A program made the translations under genes and the position numbers. Shown piece after piece: positions 48,382 through 61,970 of a stretch of DNA of 64,000 nucleotides. The notes below the pieces were generated by a model that was not told the DNA's origin, ran no database searches, and saw nothing but the letters and a program-made list of their open reading frames with translations. Source of the stretch: Pyrenochaeta sp. MPI-SDFR-AT-0127 (lineage: Eukaryota > Ascomycota > Dothideomycetes > Pleosporales > Cucurbitariaceae); contig JAGTJM010000084.1 of the NCBI GenBank assembly GCA_020747015.1, positions 1-64,000 on the forward strand, in the 5' to 3' direction. The stretch's first letter is position 1. Every line of letters starts with the position of its first letter.

Positions 48382-50772
48382 ATGTATCCTTCCGCCCATC
48401 ATGCTGCTATGCCGCCGCCTCAGGCACGTTCTGTCGCGCCCGAGACCTTCTTGTTAGATCAGGATGCCCAACAAAGCCTTCCACCTGACAGCATCGTCGC
48501 TCTTCAACAAGTCGATAACCGTACGTGCCTCATCCATGTCTCCATTGCAGTCGCGCATTATTCTGCTTGGTCCTTTGCCATGTTGGGTCGCCTACTTACG
48601 CTGCTGCAGTCAAATACTTCCTCATCTCAGCGCCAGTTGACTGGCAACCGGATCAGTACATCCGTAGATTCCTATTGCCAACTGGCGAATATGTCTCTTG
48701 CGTTTTATGGTGAGTGCATTCAACATCACATTGTCGTGGTCCTCTACACATTCAGCTGGATTCTAACTGCTTTTTCAGGAGCAATCTCTTCCACATCTCA
48801 GGAACAGATATTGTGCGATGTTTGTCCTTCAGATTCCAGGCCTTTGGCCGTCCAGTCAAGAACTCCAAGAAGTTCGAAGAGGGCATCTTCTCAGATCTGC
48901 GCAACCTGAAGTCGGGTACAGATGCTTCGCTTGAGGAGCCTAAGAGCGCCTTCCTGGATTTTCTGTACAAGAACAACTGCATCCGGACGCAAAAGAAGCA
49001 AAAGGTCTTCTACTGGTATAGTGTACCTCACGACCGACTCTTCCTCGACGCCTTGGAGCGTGACCTCAAGCGCGAGAAGATGGGTCAAGAGGCAACTACC
49101 ATGGCCGTGAGCGAGCCCGCCCTCTCCTTCGAGTTCGACTCTTCGCAGTCGCTTTTTGAGCAGCTCACAAAGGCGCAACAAACAAATTCCTCGTCCTTTA
49201 ACAACAATGTCCAACCGTCCTACCAGACAACCTCGCCTGATATGCGTGGAATGGAAACTATGCCCCCGCCGACCATGGTACCGGTACCGCAGCCGATGCC
49301 CCAGCCCGTGCATCATCACGAAGACCCAATGGCTCAATACCATCAACAAATGTCAATGCCACCAACAATGCAAAACACCATCGTGAAGAGTAGAGAACGA
49401 GAGTTCAGCACTCAGATGCAATATGACCGCAATGGCATTCCTCTGTCTCAAGTGCACCAACGCCATAGCTCCATGCCAGCTTACATGGAGTACTCACCCG
49501 CGCCTTCATTCGTCTCTTCTCATTACGAGGACTACAGCACTCGCGGTCTGTCCTACGAGCCACTGACGCCACCGCAACACCAGATCAGCCTTGGTGCCGA
49601 GCCTGCGTACATTGCCAACGAGGATACCGGTCTGTACAGCGCAATCCCCGACTTACCTGTGCCCCACACATTCAATCCTTTGATGAACATTCCACCATCC
49701 AACTTGATGGGTCCCGGCTTCTCGGGCGTCTCAAGGCCGTTTGCACCAGGTAACGTGTACTCGGTCATTGAAGGCTCACCAACATACAAGCAACGCAGAA
49801 GACGTTCCTCACTTTCTGCTGGAATTCAGGCTGCAGTCACTGCTGCTGGTGCCTCTCATCAAGTCCACCGCCCCAGTGATCTGAGACGCTCCATGTCCAG
49901 CTCTGTCGTTCCGGTCCCGGAAGCCGACGAGTCGAACCACAACTCGCCAAATAGTGCCAATGGTGCAAGCTATCCCCCAGCAATGTCAGAAGTGAAGCCT
50001 GTTGTCAACATGTCGCGACAAGGTACTCCTCTGAACACTGTTGAGGAAAGCCCTGAACAGCAACCCGCACTTCTGCATCACGATGACCTGAACAGCATGG
50101 TCAATGGTGAGCTCTTCGAGACGCCGCTGCAACACAGCGCTGTTGCTCGCACTGCTGGCGCCGCGCCAGTCTTTCGACGCGCCCGGAGCGCCACCATGAT
50201 GGAGATCGGCCCCTACCCACAGAAGTCTCATTCTTGCCCGATCCCCACATGTGGCAGATTGTTCAAGAGATTAGAACACCTCAAGAGGTAAGCGCTGCAA
50301 TTTCCCCAATGTAGTCTTTTTTTTGTACCACCGTTGGAAGAGGCTCGTTGGCTATTTTTAAGTTGGAATAGACGCTGACTGTGGGCGCTTAGGCACGTGC
50401 GCACTCACACACAAGAACGACCATACGTTTGCCCGTTGTGCAACAAGGCCTTCTCGCGCTCGGACAATCTTGCCCAGTAAGTTTCCTGAATTTTCCTCCA
50501 ACGAAAGGCAAAGTGCTAATGAGAGTGACAGACATCGTCGCACACACGAGCCTCGCCCTGATGGCGAGCCGCTGAGCGACTACCAGGACGAAGATCTCGA
50601 AGGCGAGGAAGACCATCTTCATTCGCTGGAAGAGGACTCGCCTGAATCAGGCAACGACTACCTCTCAAGTCTTGCTCATGTACCTCAGTCCATCAACGAC
50701 ATTCCTGGTCCAGGACTGGGCATGTCAATGGCTCCACCACAGCAGCAACTCATGGCGGGCAGCCACTACTAA
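48382..50772 (+). CDS. STE12: STE12-like transcription factor with C2H2 zinc fingers
   Basis: Five exons, 48382-48520, 48610-48709, 48779-50287, 50393-50476 and 50532-50772, join in phase to 690 residues. The N-terminal STE homeodomain-like DNA-binding region (about 40-200) is highly characteristic: LKYFLISAPVDWQPDQYIRR, SNLFHISGTDIVRC, KNSKKFEEGIFSDLRN, KKQKVFYWYSVPHDRLF. A Gln/Pro/Met-rich middle follows. Two C2H2 zinc fingers near the end (CPIPTCGRLFKRLEHLKRH and CPLCNKAFSRSDNLAQH, about 575-630) are each interrupted by an intron. This arrangement is the filamentous-fungus form (steA). It is the target of the Fus3/Kss1-type MAPK controlling mating and invasive or pathogenic development. 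Confidence 0.96.
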
Positions 50773-53700
50773 GCACGCACCGCCATTAGCAACAAAATCA
50801 TCACGACGTCATGTGACGTAAAATGAGCGTTTGGCGTTCGAGGTGTCGCCTCCTAGAGGATCTGCTTTCGTCTTTCTTGTCCATCTTCATTCTCATCCTG
50901 TTTAATTTCCTAGACCGGTATCTATGTTCTTCTAACATCACTTTTGATGTTTGCATTGCATTGCATGCTTTTCCTTTCTTCGGAGCCTTGGGGGTGGTGG
51001 TACACCGGAAATTGGCTGCTTCACGACATGAACACGAGTACCCTTTCCTTTTTGTCTCGTCGGTTACCCTTCTGTTCTTTCCTTTCTTTGCCGCCGTTTG
51101 TTTTCCGTGCGCCTCTGCGTCGTCTCCTACCCTCCAGCTAGATACACCTTGGTCGCCATCGAGCGATTTTGCATGGGCGGCAAAAGTTGGTGCATCTCAG
51201 GTACATCAGGCACGCATTTTGGTCGCTACACATGTATCAGCGTATGAGCACCACTATTGGAAGTCGAGTTGTGGATATGTGAACACCGGTGTGAACGTTC
51301 CTCCTATGAGGGCGTGTGTATAATACTAGGCAATACAAACGCGTACAAGCGATAACATATCTTGCCGTCTCTATGACTTTGCCACCAAGCTGTTTCCATG
51401 ATTTTCGACCAGGTCAAGTCCGTTCTGAGCATTGATCTTGCCGCACAGACAACCAGTGTCTCACAATAAATGGGCCGCTCCAAGATGGCCCCGATCAACA
51501 AGCAAACTTTCGCATCGGATACTCGCCGTGCGTTCCGTCACATCCAGCCCAACCCAAGATGTCGGTGTTGTAAATGCGGCTGTTTCATTGCACTGTGACT
51601 GTTGTGCAGGTCTGAAACCACTGCCCATGGGGATCACAGCGCATAGCAACACGCAATGGAACAAACACTTGCAGCATGCGTGAACGATGTCCGTGCCGTT
51701 GCAATTCATGTGCAAGCGATACATCCCTCTCTGACCGAGGCATCGTTTCAGCATTCGTTTGAACGGCAAATATATGCTGATAAAGTGCCGGACAAGGGAG
51801 AGCGGGCAATGGCAATGTGAACGCTATTCCCGCGTCGTATGATCCTAACGACGAGATCTGCGTGGATAATATCACGAATTATGAAACTGTACTTGAATTG
51901 GAGAGTGTGCGTTTCACGAGCTTGATCAAGACTTTTTTATGATATGCAAAGGGTGCTCATCTAGCAAACACAAATATGCGCGTAATGATCCTGGATCTGA
52001 CTATATCAGCGCCAAATATTGATATGTTCTAGCTTCAATCTTGAGACGTCAAAGCACTCGGGATCTACGTTCGACCGCTTCTAGGCGACAAAATAGAGGT
52101 AGGCATTCTTCACGCTAGGCAGCGACTGCTTGGACGGAATTATACTGGCTACACTTGCTCGGAATATGCGTTTTCTGTGAAAGACTTGGTTTTAAAAAGG
52201 TCGTTCATGATATTCCAAATATTCACCCCAAACTGCTGTGTTGTTTGAACGCTGTTCCTTTATCGGTGAGAGGGAGATCTGAAAAGGAATAGTGTGTTTG
52301 ATGGGGGAGGGATTACATGTATTTTTGACGACGGCATTGAACCCGTAACCCGGAACCTGAGCAGATGCTTTTCGCTTTACCGTCCTGACTGACCACAAAT
52401 ATTATGACCATGATAATCTAGACTTCCTCTTGCCATCCTTGGCGGGTAAAGGTCCTTTTTGTGGGGTATATTGCCGACGCTTGATCTCTCCGAGTCCGGG
52501 CCGCTTCTACGATCCCCACCTGGAGACAGGCAAAGCATGTCGAGTCATTGGGCAAAATGCGCTATGAGCCTGCCTCCATGAATACAGGACTCAGACTCAG
52601 ACTCTACAATGCATTCATTTGGGGTCATGCGCTCTCTTGTGTCAGGATACCTGAGCATCCGGTTCATCATGTGAAGTCTCGAGATGGGCTCCACAGCAAG
52701 AGTCCAAGGATCTTTGTGGTCTGTAGACTTTTCCTCGGCTTTCAAAGTGCGCCCGTAACGAGCTTAGGCGATATGTGTAGCCTTTGTGCGATCCAATTAG
52801 AATATCTAGATGTTCTTGTAATGTTGAAGACCGACCGGATCAGTTGAAAAGTGCCACCAAGCTGGGTTTTGTGTAACTGATGCCGTCAATGCACTTCTCA
52901 GCTGAAAGAATTTCGGTCACCGTTTCCCGACCAATTCATTTCGTGTACCCATTTCCAAAACTGTCTCGCCCGTTCTTATTAGGTAACGGTCTCTTCTAGG
53001 ACTTCATTGGTGCTATCATAACCCTCCAACTTCATGTCTCTGAGAACTCTGTCTTTGTTGAACATACAGCGCGTTCATCTGTAGTACATTGCTCGTTCAA
53101 TGTCATTCGAAATCCTCAGCTCTACTGGTAACGAATACTAGTCTAAGAAGGCCCTCCCAAAATCAGAGTCTGCGTCGCTAGACAGTCGAGGCGCTAAGGG
53201 GGAAAGTCGAGTGATTGTGAAGTGTTCGAATGTTCGCGAATCATTCTGGTCAATCAAGATACGTAGCACAATTCAGCTTTGGAGAGTTGCTAGACAGACA
53301 GCAAAGTAGCGACCGCCTGAACGAGAACATGTGGTCTCAACGAGCACCCAATGCTTTCAATGGAGAATACCAGTGCAATGCAGTCTCTCGATCTTGTCCA
53401 AATTGCCCTCTTTAGGTGCTACTGATATTGGCTCTTTTTCAACAGGGTTTGGCCCCTTCTCGCTCATCATTGTGTCCAGAGAGAGAGCAGATTGCTTCGC
53501 ATTCGATTCCAATCTTTCAAATGGAGCACATGACTTTAGGCAGCCATTCTGTCGCTATTCGCTTGAAACAAGTCTGAAAGAAAATCTTCCGGGAGACACG
53601 GCATTGCTATGTTCTTACGTTTGCCAAGCGTAAAAACAGCCTGGCTCACGGTCCTTATTATGTGCATCTTGATTCTTGGGGCCCTCATCTGGATATTGAA

Positions 53701-54380
53701 TGTCAGAAGATGGGGAAGATTGGGCCATTTGGATGACTCAGGCTTCTGAGTCTGGCGCTAGACGCAAATCATTGAACTTCAAGATTATTGACCTCCACTA
53801 TGACGCGTAAGTCATCAGAATGAAGTGCCCAGGCGGGTGACTGCCGGCTCAGGGTGTGGGCCTCTCCTCGGACTACGCGTCTCCAAGAGCGTGCTGATAT
53901 GATAACTCGAACAACGAAAATGAAGGCATCTGCTATCAAAATGATCGTAGAGACTACTACGATATCAATTACAAAAGCAAGAACAAGAGTTACCAGATGC
54001 CCAGTTGATCGGCACATATCCTGTCGACCCAGGTGTTCGGTATCGGGGCTGCGGGCGCTAGCTATATCAAGAGCGCTTCAACGGTCCTATCCGTATCAAT
54101 TCAAGGCCAAGCCACGATGGAGCTGACGATTCCCCTTGCATCTCCGTCCAACATTTCTATGCAGACACGTTTCCTAATGTAAAAGTCCAGTTCGCACGCT
54201 TATTCATTTGCCCTATATTGTGTTGGTCCCGTCACTGTGTTGAGCCCCTTGCTTACCACCAAATACTACACGCCCAATGCAACCTTCCACGTTTCCCTAA
54301 GTCCAGAAAGTGAGAGTAATTTGCGCGCACGCGACAGCGCCTTTATCTTCGACAATCGTTAGAGAGTGCGGGGCTAGAAG
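50773..54380. other. 3.6-kb gene-poor region
   Basis: Starts with the STE12 3' flank, which is T-rich. Open frames are short, overlap on both strands and show no domains or recurrent splice structure. No tRNA or repeat was recognised by eye. Confidence 0.5.
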
Positions 54381-56177
54381 ATGCCATCCGTCGCGCAATG
54401 GACGGGCACGCCAGCTGTCAAGGGCTCTACTGAGAGTATTCGCATGGCATTGCTTACTGCGTCTCTCATTGGATTGCAGTACGCTCTTGATGCCCCGAAT
54501 ATTCTCACAATGCGCGTTACTGACCGACATGTAGATTCACATGGAACGTAGAAATGACCTACTGCACGCCCTACCTGCTCGAGCTCGGCCTCACGAAGTC
54601 CAAAATCTCCCTCGTCTGGGTCGCGGGTCCGCTCTCCGGCCTCATCATGCAGCCAATTGTCGGCGTCGTCGCGGATCGTTCAACATCTCGCTGGGGCAGA
54701 CGGAGACCTTTCATGTTCTTTGGCACAATACTGGTGGGTATGTTTCTGCTGCTGCTTGGCTGGACAAAAGAAGTGGTTAGGTACTTTGTCAAGGACGAGG
54801 CAGCGGCGAGATCAGCGACAATATATGTAGCTGTACTGAGCATATACGGGATTGATTTCGCGATCAATGCTGTACAGGGAAGTTGTAGAGGGCTCATTGT
54901 GGATACTCTGCCAATTACGAAACAACAGATGGGAAGTAGTTGGGCGAGCAGGATGGTTGCAGTCGGAAGCTTAATTGGATACGGTGCTGGAGCTATCGAT
55001 TTAAGGAGAGTGTTTGGGCCAATGCTGGGAGATACACAGTTCAAGCAATTGACAGCTGTGGCGGCGTTGACTCTGTGTCTGGCTGTAGGGATCACGAGCT
55101 GGGCTGTTACGGAGAGGGTGTTGATCAGCAACGGAGGAGAGGATGATGAGAAATTGGACATCAAACAGGTACTTGGGACCATTGCGCATACGGCGATGAA
55201 TCTGCCAAGAGGCATTCAGGCCATCTGTTATGTTCAGTTTTGGGCCTGGATTGGTATGTTATACCCTCAATGTTCGACGAGTGGTGTACTGATAAACCTC
55301 TAGGCTGGTTCCCCTTCCTCTTCTATAGCACAACTTGGGTTGGCGAAGTCTACCTCCGCTACGATGCACCCGCCGAAGTCAGAGCCGCCGGCGACCTGAC
55401 TGGCAAAGTAGGTCGCATTGGCTCTATGGCCCTAATCGCTTTCTCGATAATCACATTCGTCATGTCTGTCCTGCTCCCGTTCTTTGTCAAGAGCCCAGCG
55501 GATGAGAAGGCGCCTGGCTTCACGCCGCGCCCACCAAAGAGCATTGCTGGATTTGTGACTGGAATGGAGAAATACAAACCATCTCTACTTACTGCATGGA
55601 CGGTTTCCCACTGTATATTTGCATCGTCGATGATTATGGCACCGTTCGTGCAGTCATTGAGGAGTGCTACGATGATAATTGCTGTCTGCGGCGTGTATGT
55701 ACTTGATTGTCACATTAGAGATATGTTGTACTGACGAGGAGTAGGTCGTGGTCGATAGCCTGTTGGGCCCCTTTTGCCTTCCTGGGCGTCGAAATCAACC
55801 GCCTTTCTTCATCGAGTAACCACACCTACGGCCACCTGGGGCGTAGCTCTATCGAACTCGAATCACCAGTGGCCCTTCATCTCAACCATGGCCTGGAAGA
55901 AGCCAGCAGCAGTCAAACTGGCGAAAGCTCTGGCAAGTACCTTGGTATCATGAACCTCTACACTACCTTGCCTCAATTCGTTGGCACGGGAATTTCATGG
56001 GCTGTCTTTAGTTTGCTAGAGCCGGGAAAGAGTCCAGAATTATCCGAAGCCCCCCCGGAAGAGCGTCATTCGACCGATGGGCCGAATGCCATCGCTGTTT
56101 GTCTCTTCATTGGAGCCTGCTCAGCGTGTCTTGCGGTGGTAGCAACGAGGAGGCTGAAACGGATACAGGGCCATTGA
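54381..56177 (+). CDS. Sucrose/alpha-glucoside transporter, GPH-type MFS
   Basis: Exons 54381-54478, 54535-55253, 55304-55694 and 55745-56177 join in phase to 546 residues. The N-terminus (GSTESIRMALLTASLIGLQ, FTWNVEMTYCTPYLLELGL) and the loop DRSTSRWGRRRPFMFFG, carrying the RWGRRRP motif, are diagnostic of plant SUT and fungal Suc1-like glycoside-pentoside-hexuronide symporters. About twelve membrane segments are predictable, with a central acidic/basic loop around DEKLDIKQ. Such proteins take up sucrose or maltose with protons at the plasma membrane. The last exon contains SWSIACWAPFAFLGVEI and GKYLGIMNLYTTLPQFVGTG, both conserved. Exact sugar not predictable. Confidence 0.92.
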
Positions 56178-57095
56178 TAGATGGTAATGAATCAGCATTA
56201 GACCAGATATTCAGGTGCGCCATGATAACTGATGTCCCAACAAATGCTCGATCCTGGGTCACGCTTTCTCATTCGGGCCATGGGGCAGATGCGATGGCGC
56301 ATGCGAATTTTTGCTTAGAGATTTCTACGGGTCCCGCTTTGTTCTAGAAGGCAGGTGTGGCTAAAACCAGGGATGGCGTTCGTAACCAGGTATAGAGGGA
56401 GGCTTTGAGGGTTCCGATAAGACGGATACATGTCGGTCGCACTCGCTCGCAATCGACAGCTCGACTTTGTGTGCCAGGGTATCGCCAGGCCCTTCCGAGT
56501 GCTTGGAGGACGGAAGACAAGGCCTTGGGGTGTCTTCCGACACACAGCTATCGATATGCAGAGCTGGTACTTGGTAGCCAATTGTTGCGCACGCCGGTGC
56601 ACTCCCCCATGTAATCGCGTAGATACCAGTACTTGGACAGAGTACATGGCGGCCAAGGTCGGCCATCCCACAGCGGAAATCTGACGCGGTAGGCTACTGC
56701 GAGTGAGGTGTCGCCGCCAGAATAGAAATGAGTCGCTGTCGTGGAGCTGCTTGGTCACGACACGTGCCAGGCCTTCACTCACAGGCGACCAGCCATACAA
56801 ATAGCACAATACCCGCCTTTGCCTTTTTTTGCACTCGAAACGCCATTTCCCGAGACCCCCCCAAGCAAGACCGTTTTCTCTTGCTCCAGCTGCCCGTGGT
56901 CGTTGTTTCCTCCAGCCAGAGCCACTCACATTCTTGGACTAGCAGCAACTAGTCTTCATAGAGGGGCGAATAACCTTGCCCAGCGGCTTTCTCTCGCTCA
57001 ACCCGCCCGAACATTTCTGCAGACGGCTCACCAACAACAACACCACCTCCCTCAACAACTTGCCACCCGCATATCGACATCACCGCGTTGCCAAG
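56178..57095. other. Intergenic upstream of NAP1
   Basis: About 920 bp with overlapping frames on both strands and no domain. The last 300 bp are C/A-rich, including CAACAACAACACC-like words, consistent with the NAP1 5' leader. Confidence 0.5.
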
Positions 57096-58589
57096 ATGTC
57101 TGAGCCAATCCGCAATAAGAAGATGGATTCCATATCCGCCCCGTAAGTCACTTTGCACTGTTCCGCCACACAATTTTGACGCCAAAGACATCATCGCAAC
57201 GACCGCTGCAATGGACGTACCGCCTGCTAACAATCTGCCTTCCAGCACCCCGCAGAACACACCCGCCAATGCTGCTCCCATATCGTCGCACGCCCAGCAG
57301 CCCGGCGTAGGCACGATCAAAGAAGGTGAGTCGCAATATTCCTGTTCCTGCCCCTCTGACCCCGCGTTATCGCGTAGTGAAGGCCTTGACCGCTAATTCG
57401 ACTTTTTACTGCAGAGGAACTCGAGCGCACTGCCGCTGGTCTATTCGCTGCCAACCCTGCCCTCGTCGCCATGATGCAGAACAAGCTCGGCTCGTTGGTG
57501 GGCAGGTCAAGTGGCTATATCGAGTCCCTGCCTGCCTCGGTCCGCCGTCGCGTCGCTGGCCTGAAGGGCGTCCAGAAGGACCACTCAAAGCTCGAGGCTG
57601 AGTTCCAGGAGGAGGTCCTGCAGCTGGAGAAGAAGTATTTCGCCAAGTTCACACCTTTGTACGAGACACGCGCAAAGATTGTCAACGGTGCTGAGGAGCC
57701 CTCAGAAGAGCAGGTCAAGATCGGCGAACAGCAAGACGAGGAGGATGATGAGGACACACCCGAGGCAGAGCTCAACAAGGACGAGGGCAAGGATGTCAAA
57801 GGTATTCCAGAGTTCTGGCTGAGCGCCATGAAGAACCAGATCTCGCTCGCCGAGATGATAACAGACCGCGATGAGGCTGCGCTGAAGCACCTCACCGACA
57901 TTCGCATGGAGTATCTCGACCGCCCCGGCTTCCGCCTCATCTTTGAATTCGAGGAGAACGAGTTCTTCACCAACAAGACCATCACCAAGACCTACTTCTA
58001 CCAGGAGGAGAACGGTTACGGCGGTGACTTCATCTACGATCACGCCGAGGGTGACAAGGTCGACTGGAAGGCAGGCAAGGATCTGACTGTCCGCATCGAG
58101 AGCAAGAAGCAGAGGAACAAGAGTGCGTCTATAACCCTCGCTACATGAGCAATGATACTGACCATCACGCAGACACCAAGCAGACCCGGGTTGTTAAGAA
58201 GACCGTTCCCACAGAGTCGTTCTTTAACTTCTTCGACCCACCAAGCCCTCCTCAGGATGAGGACGATGCTTCCTCTGATATTGAGGAGCGCCTCGAGCTC
58301 GACTATCAACTTGGTGAAGACATCAAGGAGAAGCTCATTCCTCGTGCAATCGACTGGTTCACCGGTGAAGCCCTTCAGTATGAGAACATTGAGGACTTCG
58401 AGGAGGGTGACTTCGAGGATGAGGATGACGAGGACGAGGACGAGCTGAGTGATGACCGTGATGAGGATGAAGAGTCGGATGATGAGGTCAGTCCAACTAC
58501 TTGAGATCGCCCCCGTATGACATGCTAATCATCTGCAGAATGACGGCACAAAACCCAAGCAGGAGGCTGCTGAGTGCAAGCAGAGCTAA
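57096..58589 (+). CDS. NAP1: Nucleosome assembly protein NAP1
   Basis: Five exons, 57096-57142, 57246-57325, 57415-58122, 58173-58486 and 58539-58589, join in phase to 399 residues. The start MSEPIRNKKMDSISAP continues into TPQNTPANAAPISS after a splice at CTGCTAAC...CCAG. The NAP domain covers about 60-340: SLPASVRRRVAGLKGVQ, LEKKYFAKFTPLYETRAKIV, IPEFWLSAMKNQISLAEMI, FEFEENEFFTNKTITKTY, ESFFNFFDPPSPP, DYQLGEDIKEKLIPRAIDWF. A long Asp/Glu tail follows, typical of this H2A-H2B chaperone. It shuttles histones and supports chromatin assembly and mitotic regulation. Confidence 0.97.
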
Positions 58590-59516
58590 ATGGTTCGAAG
58601 CAACGGTTTCCTTGACTTACGGGTATTGGGCTTGTTCTTCGATCTAGATGCCGGCATCATTACGCATTTTGGTGGCTCCACAGTCGTTCGGGTATGTGAC
58701 CTGACTGTTTCCATCACCCGTCTGTTCACCCACGCATTGCCACACTACATGCCTTTTCATATGGCGTAATACTGCATTGAAAGAGCTGGGACCGGGTGAC
58801 TGGAGATTATTGGATTAGTTTACACCAACTACTTGGTTCTTCTCGCCATTCGTCTTCCCCCGATCCCTCACATGATACAACAGCACGATCACTAGCATGT
58901 TTGGCGTAGTCTAAGGTGGAGTTTTGAAATGTTTTCTTTGCGCGGGGTAGTGCTCACCCTTAGAGAATGGAGAGAGGCCTTTGGTCCGTAGCGTGGTTTA
59001 TGGCTTATCCGTACACAAAAGTTTGAATATCTCTACATTGTTGTTTTTTAATGTGTGGCCAATAATATCAACCTCGAGTCTTCTTTTAATATACGTCACT
59101 ATGAAGTTAGAATGTACTACTTTTCATCCACCAGCATAATCACGTCAAGATGACGACAGGGCCATAACGTTCGCTCTGTACCGGCATCACCGTTATGCCA
59201 GGCACACCCGCGCGTAGGCATTCCAAGAATTCTGGAATGAATGTCAGCGTTCAAAGCAGTTAGTGAGGGGTAGTGGGGGTCACGCCGGGTAAAGTTCGGA
59301 CTGAATTAAATTTTGGAGGGAAACAACTTTTGGGAATGCGACAGGCATCCAAGGGACGCAATTAAGGTTTAGACAGCACTTTTACTGAAACTCTGACACG
59401 CGCACGCACACCCTGTTCCTGATCTTTTTATTTTGACCCTTCAAAATCTGGGAGTATCCCTAAGAACCAATTCAAACGAGCAAGTCTGTTCACGACCATA
59501 TCCAAGCAAGCACAAG
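58590..59516. other. Intergenic between NAP1 and FAP7
   Basis: About 930 bp, the 3' flank of NAP1 and the FAP7 promoter; no coding support found. Confidence 0.5.
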
Positions 59517-60150
59517 ATGGCGCGCCAAAACCCAAACATCGTTATCACAGGCACCCCTGGCGTGGGAAAGACAACACATGCAGAGCAATTGGCAAGAGCG
59601 ACAGGGTTCAAGCATTTGTCAGTAAATCAAATTGTCAAGGATGAGGGTTTCCATGAGGGCAAAGATGAGGAGACGGGGAGCTGGATAGTGGACGAGGACA
59701 AGGTGCGCACTCCAAACCACTCTTTACCCTCTACACTTGAGCAGATCGCTCTTCAAGCGCAAGCGACCGGTTTGCTAACTTTGCTTTTAGTTACTCGACT
59801 ACATAGAAGCCCTCCCACTCCACACAACCGGCGGCTACATTATCGACTGGCACGCCTGCGACCTCTTCCCTGAGCGCTGGATCGATCTTGTCATCGTCCT
59901 GCGATGTGACTCTACGTTACTATATGACCGCCTTACTGCAAGAGGATACAAGGACAAGAAATTGGAAGAGAATATGGACTCGGAAATCATGCAAGTCTTG
60001 CTGGACGAGGCGAGAGAGGCTTACAAGGAAGAGATTGTGGTCGAGTTGAAGAGTGAGAGTAACGAGGATGTTGAGGGAAACCTGGAGAGAGTGGAGCAGT
60101 GGGTAGAGCAGTGGAAGAAGGACCGTGAAGGAGCGGAAGACGAGCAATAA
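59517..60150 (+). CDS. FAP7: Adenylate kinase 6 / ribosome biogenesis factor Fap7
   Basis: Exons 59517-59702 and 59791-60150 join at phase 0 to 181 residues, usual for Fap7/hCINAP. The P-loop ITGTPGVGKTTHAEQLA is at residues 10-26, HLSVNQIVK follows, then DWHACDLFPERWIDLVIVLR and the lid-like TARGYKDKKLEENMDSEIMQ. The enzyme is an atypical nucleoside monophosphate kinase that acts with Rps14 in 18S rRNA 3' maturation in the nucleus/cytoplasm. A TTTGCTAAC branch site supports the intron. It is convergent with HAM1, 150 bp apart. Confidence 0.96.
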
Positions 60151-60300
60151 TCATGGAGAAAGTGAATTACTCTCGAGATGAGATTTGAGCGTCGACTTCT
60201 ACATTCTTGGTATGTTCTATTCTTCTACTTCTTTTTTGGGCCATTGGTTATCATGAATACAAACGAGATGAGCTCATGCCCTGAAAAGCAAGCTCTCCGG

Positions 60301-61124
60301 TTACGACTCCACCTTGTTTGCCAACCACTCCTTCAACTTATCTAACGCCTTCCCCCTGTGACTGATCTTGTTCTTCTCACTCTTCTCCATCTCTGCATAC
60401 GTTTGACCATTGTACTCAAAACACGAGTCCCAGCCTATGTTCACGTTAGCCTGCATTTCCGAAACTTTCGATTTGCATGTTGGACTTACCAAAGACAGTA
60501 CTCCCCCGCGATTCAACCAACTTGCCATCCGTCCGACCCTGGAACAAGACTGGTTCATGTCCAGGTCCTTCGCAGTACGCAAACGTGCACACTGCCTGGG
60601 CAGACTTGTCATCGAACCCTGAAAGCATTTTGTGCATTTGAGAGGCACCGAGAGAGAGCATAAACCATTTGCTGGTGAGGTTAGCGGATGTGCTCAGGAG
60701 GTCTGAATGGAAGTAGGAGTGGCGGGGCAAGGAATGGAAAGGTGAAAAGGAATGACATGAACGTGAAAAGAAGAGACATACATATATGGTCCCGGAAGGT
60801 CATTCATGGCTTTGAAGCAGAGACATGTGTCTTCAACCAAAACAGGTCCTTGGATCTGGATGAATGTCAGCATTCGTTCATACATTTGCTGCATGCATGT
60901 GCATTGTCACATGGAATTATCAGAGATTTTCCACCTACAGCTTCAGCCGCTCTTCGTGCTTTGTCCGTGGTAACTTCCTCGACGGTCCCTTGGATCTCGA
61001 TGAGGTCGACATTCTGGTTTCGTAGCTCGATGACCCCTTCAAGAATGGCCTGGACTTCAGCGAGTTTGTTCTTGTTGCCCGTGATGAAGTTCAGGTGCTT
61101 GGGCACCGATGGCGTGGACGTCAT
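60301..61124 (-). CDS. HAM1: Inosine triphosphate pyrophosphatase (ITPase/HAM1)
   Basis: Four exons on the minus strand, 61124-60939, 60855-60782, 60671-60490 and 60434-60301, join in phase to 191 residues, standard for eukaryotic ITPase. Family boxes: NFITGNKNKLAEVQAIL at the start, EIQGTVEEVTTDKARRAAEA, VLVEDTCLCFKAMNDLPGP, MLSGFDDKSAQAVCTFAY, the WDSCFE segment and the C-terminal KNKISHRGKALDKLKEWL. The usual NALGGLPG-like loop varies (MNDLPGPYIKWF). The enzyme hydrolyses ITP, XTP and dITP to monophosphates, cleaning the nucleotide pool. An in-frame ATG-like extension upstream was rejected in favour of MTSTPSVPKH. Confidence 0.96.
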
Positions 61125-61970
61125 CTTGTGTGGCTTGATCGATTTGGTGTAGCTTCTGCTGTGTGCAAGTCTCTTCTTTGACAAGTGGAGGACTGACTGG
61201 TCCTTGCGGCTGATAGCGGAAGTCTAATTTGATTGCCAGATCGATGTTGTTCCGTTTTTGACACTTGGACCTTTGAAGGAAAGCGTGCTTCAACACTCTG
61301 ATGATGTTAGCTTTCTGCACCTGAACTAGAGAATTGTTGCATGCTGATATACTCACCAATTCGAAACCAATATGCCTTTCCGCGCTGCTGTAATCGGTGG
61401 TTTGGTAAGCGAGTACAAGATGACTGGTTTTGCGGAATTAGCAGCCTCAAAAGGGCGGAGGCTGAGGGGTTTTCAAGCGTGATTGGTCGAGAACCGCACA
61501 ACACAGGGCTGAGGTTTCAATCCTTAGAGCGGCAGCTGAAAACTTAGTGGCTCACCGATTCCTCGGAGCGCAAAGTCTTTACGATAACATAACCTTAGGG
61601 CTGCGAGAAGAAAGGCGCAGGCGGGGTTTATCTTTAGAGAGAAGCCTCATTGGTCGTGCCGATACTAGCGCTCTACACCGAATGCCGCCGTGCCCTACGA
61701 ACGACCCTCTAGCGTCTCTCTCACAACCGCTTTTCCATTACCAACCCATCGCCATTCGTTCCTCTCGCAGGGTAGGCTTGCAGGAATCTCTAAATCGCAT
61801 CCAGCCCTATGGCGCTGAGCTGAAAACGTCACTTGTCATCCAAGCAGGTCTAAACGTCGCCGACGCACACACTGCAGCAGTAGTCAGACCGCAGCACATT
61901 TGTTGGCTTTTTCTAGAGCATTGGAGCATCGGCGAGCACGAAGGGTGACGGTCTGCTTGTGTTGCCAAAG
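61125..61970. other. Divergent HAM1 / P450-like promoter region
   Basis: About 850 bp between opposite starts; small frames without domains. Confidence 0.5.
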
